Shown piece after piece: positions 29,936 to 34,588 of a stretch of DNA of 34,588 nucleotides. The DNA comes from Candidatus Limihabitans stercoravium (GTDB taxonomy: Bacteria; Bacillota; Clostridia; Christensenellales; CAG-314), in the NCBI GenBank assembly GCA_018715495.1, contig DVLO01000002.1, forward strand, positions 1 to 34,588. The letters run 5' to 3'. Position numbers and translations under genes: made by a program. The first letter of the stretch is position 1, and the number at the start of each line of letters is the position of its first letter. The notes beneath the pieces were generated by a model. That model worked only from the letters and a program-made list of their open reading frames with translations, made no database searches and had not been told where the DNA came from.

Positions 29936-31588
29936 ATGAACTACATTGAAAAATATCAATTGTGGGTCAGCAAGGCAACTGACGAAACAGTCAAAGAGCA
30001 ACTTCAACAAATGAGTGGCAATGACGAACAGATCAAGGACGCATTCTACAAGGACCTTGAATTCGGCACGGCGGGACTCAGAGGAATCATGGGTGCAGGC
30101 AGTAACTGCTTGAACGTGTACACAATTGCGCAGGCAACACAGGGTGTTGCAATGTACATGGAGGCTCACGGATTCAAGAAGGCAGCCATCACTTACGACA
30201 GCAGACTCAATGCGCAGTTGTTCTGCCACAAGACGGCGGAAGTGCTTGCCTTCAACGGTATAGAGTGTGTCATCACCAAGGAATGTATGCCCACACCCTT
30301 CATGTCTTACATGATAAGACAACTTAAGTGTGACATGGGTATCAACATTACAGCCAGCCACAATCCTTCGCAGTACAACGGATACAAGGTGTACGACTGC
30401 AACGGATGTCAGTTGCTGGAAAAGGACGCTTCGGAAATTACCGGATATTTCACCAATGTGGACGGCTTTTCCGTCAATACGCTGCCCATTGAACAGTGCA
30501 TTGAGAAAGGAATTGTCACCTACTGTGACGAAATCCTTGAAAAGCAGTACATTGACAAGGCTTGCAGTCAGGCGTTCGACCGTGCCGACGGTCTGAGCGT
30601 AACCTACACACCGTTGAATGGCGCAGGTTACCGACTTGTTCCTGAGGCTTTGAGGAAACTTGGCGTAAAGGATTTGTTCATTGTCCCCGAACAAGCATAT
30701 CCTGACGGTAACTTCCCCACATGTAGTTACCCTAATCCCGAAAAGGCTGAGGCAATGACTCTTGCGTTGAAGTACGCCGACGAAACTCAGTCGGACATCG
30801 TAATCGGAACAGACCCCGACAGCGACAGACTGGGTGTTGCGGTAAAGCACAACGGAGAATACAGACTGCTGACAGGTAACGAAGTGGGAATACTTCTTGC
30901 CGATTACATTCTTTCCAATCTGCAACAACGCAACTTGCTTACAAGTGAACACGTTGTAGTCAAGACCATTGTTTCTTCCGCAATGGTAGACAAGATTTGC
31001 CAAAATTACGGTGTAAAGGTTGTAAGCGTTCTTACCGGATTTAAATATATCGGCAACGTCATCAATAATCTTGAAAAGCAAGGCAAGGAAAATCTCTACG
31101 TCTTCGGATTCGAAGAAAGTTGCGGATATCTCAAGGGAACTTACGTTCGTGACAAGGATGCCGTTGTAGCTTCCGTGATGTTTGCCGACATGTGCGCAAC
31201 TTACAAGAAGCAGGGAATGACTGCTCTTGACAAACTCAATCAGTTGTACGAAAAGTACGGCGTGTACTTCAATGTAACCTATAGTTACCGTTTCCCCGGT
31301 GCCGACGGAGCGGTACGCAAGCAACAACTGTTGGACGGACTTCGCAACAATGCACCAAGCCACATTGACGGCAAGGAAGTTGTTACTGTTGTCGATTACG
31401 AAAAGGACGAAACGGGTATTCCCAAGGCTAACGTGCTGAAGTACATTATGGCGGACGGAAGTCAGTTGATTGTTAGACCCAGCGGAACGGAACCGTTGAT
31501 CAAGTGCTATATTACTCTGTGCGGACAGTGTGTGACCGAAGAGGAAATTGCAAGCATCAAGAGTTTTCTGGACGGAATGTTTGCGTAA
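29936..31588 (+). CDS. Phosphoglucomutase/phosphomannomutase (PgcA-type)
   Basis: A 550-residue alpha-D-phosphohexomutase interconverting hexose 1- and 6-phosphates, feeding glycolysis and sugar-nucleotide synthesis. Motifs in order: FGTAGLRGIMGAGSNCLN (43-60), the phosphoserine loop TASHNPSQYNGYKVY (Ser141), the metal loop GTDPDSDRLGVAV, the sugar loop FGFEESCGYLKGTYVRDKD, and the phosphate-binding RPSGTEPLIKCYI near the C-terminus. Length and motifs match the long PgcA/Pgm2-like branch of Firmicutes. AGGAGA lies seven bases before the ATG. It follows the sugar ABC ATPase gene but has its own promoter; both point to sugar uptake and use. Confidence 0.95.
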   Translation: MNYIEKYQLWVSKATDETVKEQLQQMSGNDEQIKDAFYKDLEFGTAGLRGIMGAGSNCLNVYTIAQATQGVAMYMEAHGFKKAAITYDSRLNAQLFCHKTAEVLAFNGIECVITKECMPTPFMSYMIRQLKCDMGINITASHNPSQYNGYKVYDCNGCQLLEKDASEITGYFTNVDGFSVNTLPIEQCIEKGIVTYCDEILEKQYIDKACSQAFDRADGLSVTYTPLNGAGYRLVPEALRKLGVKDLFIVPEQAYPDGNFPTCSYPNPEKAEAMTLALKYADETQSDIVIGTDPDSDRLGVAVKHNGEYRLLTGNEVGILLADYILSNLQQRNLLTSEHVVVKTIVSSAMVDKICQNYGVKVVSVLTGFKYIGNVINNLEKQGKENLYVFGFEESCGYLKGTYVRDKDAVVASVMFADMCATYKKQGMTALDKLNQLYEKYGVYFNVTYSYRFPGADGAVRKQQLLDGLRNNAPSHIDGKEVVTVVDYEKDETGIPKANVLKYIMADGSQLIVRPSGTEPLIKCYITLCGQCVTEEEIASIKSFLDGMFA

Positions 31589-31665
31589 AAGTCCCCTCTT
31601 TGTGGGAAGTTTCGAAAAAAACACGTGCAACAAATGTGCAAAGACGTCAAATGGGTCGAAAACCC

Positions 31666-31694
31666 TTGACACAATGACTTTGTTGTACTAAAAT
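31666..31694 (+). promoter_or_regulatory. Promoter of rpmE
   Basis: TTGACA (31666-31671), 17 bases, TAAAAT (31689-31694), leaving a leader of about 45 bases. Confidence 0.75.
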
Positions 31695-31744
31695 GATTTG
31701 GCAACGGGTAAAACCGCTTGTAATACGAGTGAGGTGAAAGCGAT

Positions 31745-31948
31745 ATGAAACAAGGTATACATCCGAATTATCACGAAGCGACTGTTGTATGTGCTTGTGG
31801 CGCTACCTTTAAGACAGGAACAACAAAGAACACAGATACCATCAAGGTGGAAATCTGCAATCAATGTCATCCCTACTTTACAGGTAAGCAAAAACTTGTT
31901 GACGCAGGCGGCCGTGTAGATAAGTTCAAGAAAAGATACGGTATGTAA
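31745..31948 (+). CDS. rpmE: Ribosomal protein bL31, zinc-binding form
   Basis: A 67-residue large-subunit protein. [22 protein letters not shown] and [26 protein letters not shown] are diagnostic of bL31. The zinc ligands Cys16, Cys18, Cys38 and Cys41 are all present, so this is the C+ form whose zinc can be mobilised under zinc limitation in organisms with a C- paralogue. GAGGTG lies eight bases before the ATG. Single gene between its own promoter and a strong terminator. Confidence 0.98.
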   Translation: MKQGIHPNYHEATVVCACGATFKTGTTKNTDTIKVEICNQCHPYFTGKQKLVDAGGRVDKFKKRYGM

Positions 31949-31950
31949 TA

Positions 31951-31986
31951 AATACGCTCCGAATTTAGTCGGAGCGTATTTTTTTT
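31951..31986 (+). terminator. Intrinsic terminator of rpmE
   Basis: AATACGCTCCGA / TCGGAGCGTATT (31951-31962, 31969-31980), 6-base loop and eight T. Confidence 0.95.
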
Positions 31987-32155
31987 GCCTTGCGGATGGA
32001 ATTGAATGGCGTAGTGTTTGCTGGGTAAACGGTGACGGAGTATGGGACTGTGTTGATTGAGATAATAAGTTGCGCAAGGAAGTTGTGATGTGGTTCGTGG
32101 GATTTGGGTGAAGGGTGCTGCAGATTAATTAAGTAGTGCGGCAGCCCTTTTTTTT
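31987..32155 (+). ncRNA. Candidate small RNA ending in a terminator
   Basis: Between the rpmE terminator and the next promoter there is no coding frame. Yet a second terminator stands at 32111-32155 (AAGGGTGCTGCA with TGCGGCAGCCCTT, then T-run). The stretch before it is G-rich and C-poor, and CCTTGCG (31988-31994) can pair with CGCAAGG (32073-32079). No promoter was fixed and no known RNA family was recognised; it could also be a second terminator for read-through from rpmE. Confidence 0.3.
32111..32155 (+). terminator. Intrinsic terminator without a coding gene before it
   Basis: Stem AAGGG-TGCTGCA with TGCGGCAGCCCTT (one bulge, one G-T pair), a 14-base loop and eight T. Confidence 0.8.
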
Positions 32156-32223
32156 GAATGGGAATAAAAACGAATGTGTCAATGCGGATTTTTACTAATT
32201 TGATACAAATTTTTCAAAATGTA

Positions 32224-32252
32224 TTTACAAACAGTCGGTAAAATTTTATAAT
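32224..32252 (+). promoter_or_regulatory. Promoter of the phospholipase-like gene
   Basis: TTTACA (32224-32229), 17 bases, TATAAT (32247-32252), about 28 bases before the ATG. Confidence 0.7.
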
Positions 32253-32280
32253 GGTTGTAATAATATGACAAGAGGTTACT

Positions 32281-33051
32281 ATGCCCGCTAATTACACGCA
32301 TTACCGATTTGCAGGGGACGTCCTTTCAAAATTACCCAAGGACGTTGCCGATAAAATTACAGATAAATCCCTGTATCTCATTGGTTGTCACGGTCCCGAC
32401 ATATTGTTTTTCTACAAGGGATACAAGACAAACAAGGTAAATACGATCGGTTTCGAAATGCACAAAGAGGTTGCACGTGATTTCTTTCAACGTGCAAGAA
32501 ATTTAATTGAAACAAGTAGTTGTACCGCATCGGCGCAAAGTTACATTGCCGGTTTTGTCACTCACTTTGCATTGGACAGCAGTTGTCACGGCTACGTCAA
32601 CAGCTTGGAAAAGCAGGGTATTTCCCACATGGAAATAGAAATGCAGTTTGACCGTATGCTGATGGAAATGGACAAACTTGACCCTGTAAGATACAACAAT
32701 ACTTCACACATTGAAGACACAATGCGCAATGCGGGAATCATTGCCCCGTTTTTCGGGCTGGACAGCATTGAAGTTCGGGACAGTCTGCGCTGGATGAAAC
32801 GTGTGGCTAAGTTGTTTATAGCGCCGGGAAAGGGAAAGCGAAGAATTCTCAACGCAGGATTGAGCATTGCCGGTAAACAGGATTTAAAGAGCATGGTATC
32901 AAGTTTTCCGAAGAATCCGCAATGTGACGAAGGTTGTCAACATCTCATGCAGTTGTACAACGACAGCATTGAAGTTGCTGTGCGTTTGCTCACAAATTTC
33001 TTTTCGGAAGAAGATCTTTCCTACCGATTCGACACCAATTACGACCAATAA
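32281..33051 (+). CDS. Zinc-dependent phospholipase C-like protein
   Basis: A 256-residue protein of the zinc-dependent phospholipase C / S1-P1 nuclease fold. It has no signal peptide and begins MPANYTHYRFAGDVL, with His7; YLIGCHGPDILFF, MHKEVARDFF and YIAGFVTHFALDSSCHGYV supply further His and Asp ligands typical of the fold. The short intracellular versions are common in Clostridia and their substrates are unknown. AGAGG lies six bases before the ATG. The MFS gene follows after 13 bases with its own ribosome binding site, so both probably share the promoter at 32224-32252. Confidence 0.88.
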   Translation: MPANYTHYRFAGDVLSKLPKDVADKITDKSLYLIGCHGPDILFFYKGYKTNKVNTIGFEMHKEVARDFFQRARNLIETSSCTASAQSYIAGFVTHFALDSSCHGYVNSLEKQGISHMEIEMQFDRMLMEMDKLDPVRYNNTSHIEDTMRNAGIIAPFFGLDSIEVRDSLRWMKRVAKLFIAPGKGKRRILNAGLSIAGKQDLKSMVSSFPKNPQCDEGCQHLMQLYNDSIEVAVRLLTNFFSEEDLSYRFDTNYDQ

Positions 33052-33064
33052 GGAGGTCATTTAA

Positions 33065-34367
33065 GTGAAAAGCAAGTTTACACCCATCGAAAAAAGGTGG
33101 ATACTGTACGACGTAGGTAACTCTGCGTTTACTCTGTTGTGTTCTACGGTATTGCCCATCTACTTTTCTTACATTGCAGGACTGGGCGGAGTGGATGAAA
33201 CGCAGGCTACAGCCTACTGGGCTTACACGGCGTCCATTGTAACAATCATCGTTGCCGTGCTTGGTCCTGTGTTCGGTACATTTGCCGACTACAAGGGATT
33301 GAAGAAACCAATCTTTCTGACATCTGCTCTAATCGGTATTGTCGGTTGTGCATCAATGGCAATCCCCATGAGTTGGCTGGCATTTGTAATTGTTTTCATC
33401 ATTGCAAAGGTAGGATATTCGTCCAGCCTTATTTTCTACGATTCCATGCTGACGGACGTTACCGACCATTCGAAAATGGACGACCTTTCTTCGCAAGGAT
33501 ACGCCTGGGGTTACATCGGAAGTTGTATTCCCTTTGCAATCAGCATTGTAATCATCAAACTTTACATCCCTTGACATCGCCATCTCAATGCCTATTGCAC
33601 TGTGTCTCAATGCGTTGTGGTGGCTGGGAATGACTATTCCGCTGTCAAGAAAGTATCGTCAGGTAAACTACATACCCCGTGAAAAACATGCCGTAAGAAA
33701 GGCTTTCAAGCGTTTGTTTGGTGTAATCACCGAAAAGCATGCAGGCAAGAAGGCAATTTTATTGTATCTGTTGGCATTCTTCCTGTACATCGACGGCGTT
33801 TATACAATCATTGACATGGCTACAAGTTTCGGTACGGCACTTGGATTCGATTCAACTCAGCTGTTGCTTGCGCTGTTGGTAACTCAGGTTGTTGCATTCC
33901 CCTCTGCAATACTGTTCGGTAAAATGGCGGCTAAGTTCCGCAACGACAGACTGATTTTTGTTTGTATCTGTGCTTATACTGCAATTGCATTGTTTGCAAT
34001 CCAGATGGACAAGGTTTGGGAATTCTGGTTGCTTGCTGTTTGCGTAGGTATGTTCCAGGGCGGTATTCAGGCGCTGTCAAGATCCTATTTTGCCAAAATC
34101 ATCCCTGCGGAAAAGTCGGGTGAATACTTCGGTATCATGGATATCTTCGGCAAGGGTGCAGCGTTTATCGGAACACTCAGCGTTGGTGTAGTTACCGACC
34201 TTACCAACAATGCCAACCTTGGTGTAATCCCCATTGCGGTACTGCTCATTGCAGGTCTTGTGGTGTTTGCCTTTGCCGCACGTGAAGTAAACAAGTTCCA
34301 GAGACAGCACCACACCGAACAGGTTGCCGATCAGGAGGAAGAGGAAACTGCTGTAATTGAAAGTTGA
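33065..34367 (+). pseudogene. UMF1/Atg22-type MFS transporter with a frameshift
   Basis: Two adjoining frames make one MFS transporter of about 433 residues, a normal length for the UMF1 family. The first (GTG 33065, AAGGAGG upstream, to TGA 33572-33574) carries helices 1 to about 6, starting EKRWILYDVGNSAFTLLCST, the family hallmark. The second resumes in the next frame at about 33570 (LDIAISMPIALCLNALWWLG) and carries the remaining helices to 34367 (GGIQALSRSYFAKIIPAEK, the typical second hallmark). Removal of one C from the CCC at 33568-33570 would restore a single frame. The site reads CCT TGA C, so real decay, a base error or +1 frameshifting are all possible. Substrate unknown; some relatives are linked to metabolite export. 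Confidence 0.85.
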
Positions 34368-34416
34368 CCCCAAGGTTGTGTTTTTAAATGACGTCAACTG
34401 AAAATTTCACAAAATC

Positions 34417-34446
34417 AAACGGACTGTTTAATCAAACAGTCCGTTT
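34417..34446 (+). terminator. Intrinsic terminator behind the MFS gene
   Basis: A 13-pair stem AAACGGACTGTTT / AAACAGTCCGTTT (34417-34429, 34434-34446), 4-base loop, followed by CTTT; the T-run is short. Confidence 0.7.
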
Positions 34447-34543
34447 CTTTACGTTTAATTGAATTGTCAAATCAAGTGCAACACTTGGATAAAAAAGAAT
34501 TAAATAAATCTTGCGGTGAAAGGTAAGATAAAACCTTTTTTGG

Positions 34544-34572
34544 TCTGGCGTTTATAAACGCCAGATTTTTTT
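34544..34572 (+). terminator. Second intrinsic terminator near the window edge
   Basis: Perfect palindrome of 22 bases (TCTGGCGTTT / AAACGCCAGA at its arms) followed by seven T. No gene lies between it and the previous terminator; a small leader or RNA could begin in 34450-34540. Confidence 0.85.
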
Positions 34573-34588
34573 CTAACGTTTTACTGTT

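Noticed and set aside
29906-31672. 588-codon open frame antisense to the phosphoglucomutase
   Set aside because: Mirror of a well-conserved gene with strongly biased codons; composition (many Cys, His, Val) is not protein-like.
34450-34543. Possible riboswitch between the two final terminators
   Set aside because: No known aptamer pattern was recognised and the downstream gene is outside the window.

Overview
The window looks like a chromosomal segment of an uncultured anaerobic low-GC Bacillota (Clostridia-like) bacterium. Supporting signs are strong AGGAGG-type ribosome binding sites, TTGACA/TATAAT promoters with 17-base spacers, many intrinsic terminators, a PerR/Fur regulator, a MsmX/UgpC-type ABC ATPase, a zinc-form L31 protein and a Hol44-like holin. 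The taxon cannot be fixed further from sequence alone. The replication origin lies inside the window: dnaN (minus) and dnaA (plus) diverge from an intergenic region carrying DnaA boxes and a DnaA-trio-like tract. This differs from the common dnaA-dnaN operon order.

Layout. 1-4.7 kb: lipoprotein, MATE exporter, small membrane protein, zinc-ribbon membrane protein. 4.8-5.6 kb: NYN nuclease-like protein with a LOTUS-like tail. 5.7-7.6 kb: a cluster of small soluble genes resembling orphan immunity genes, with two broken pieces of a paralogue of the last gene. 7.6-11.4 kb: dnaN, oriC, dnaA and a membrane protein coupled to dnaA. 11.6-12.8 kb: YbaK-type deacylase and a DEDDh exonuclease. 13.2-14.9 kb: a membrane-anchored XRE regulator with an Ig-like ectodomain. 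15.1-16.4 kb: an intact IS150/IS3-type element lying between the two arms of a bidirectional terminator. 16.4-19.2 kb (minus): methyltransferase, lone Phd antitoxin, QueD-like protein with a zinc ribbon, PerR/Fur. 19.3-27.1 kb (minus): the polymorphic toxin locus. 27.3-34.6 kb (plus): long sugar-type ABC ATPase, phosphoglucomutase, L31, zinc phospholipase C-like protein, and a frameshifted UMF1-type MFS transporter.

The most notable system is the toxin locus. Read along the minus strand it has a structured leader with a terminator-like end and a phage-type holin with no other phage gene nearby. The holin overlaps by 8 bases a 1709-residue YD-repeat/Rhs protein that has no signal peptide and ends in a glycine-rich hydrophobic tip. 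A two-TM candidate immunity protein follows. Behind it lies a promoterless-looking Rhs-tip cassette with a different, histidine-rich toxin-like end and its own candidate immunity gene. The arrangement suggests holin-assisted release of an Rhs toxin, in the manner proposed for TcdE with clostridial toxins, with a silent cassette available for tip exchange. The 5.7-7.6 kb cluster may be a store of immunity genes against related toxins. These roles are inferences from gene order and architecture.
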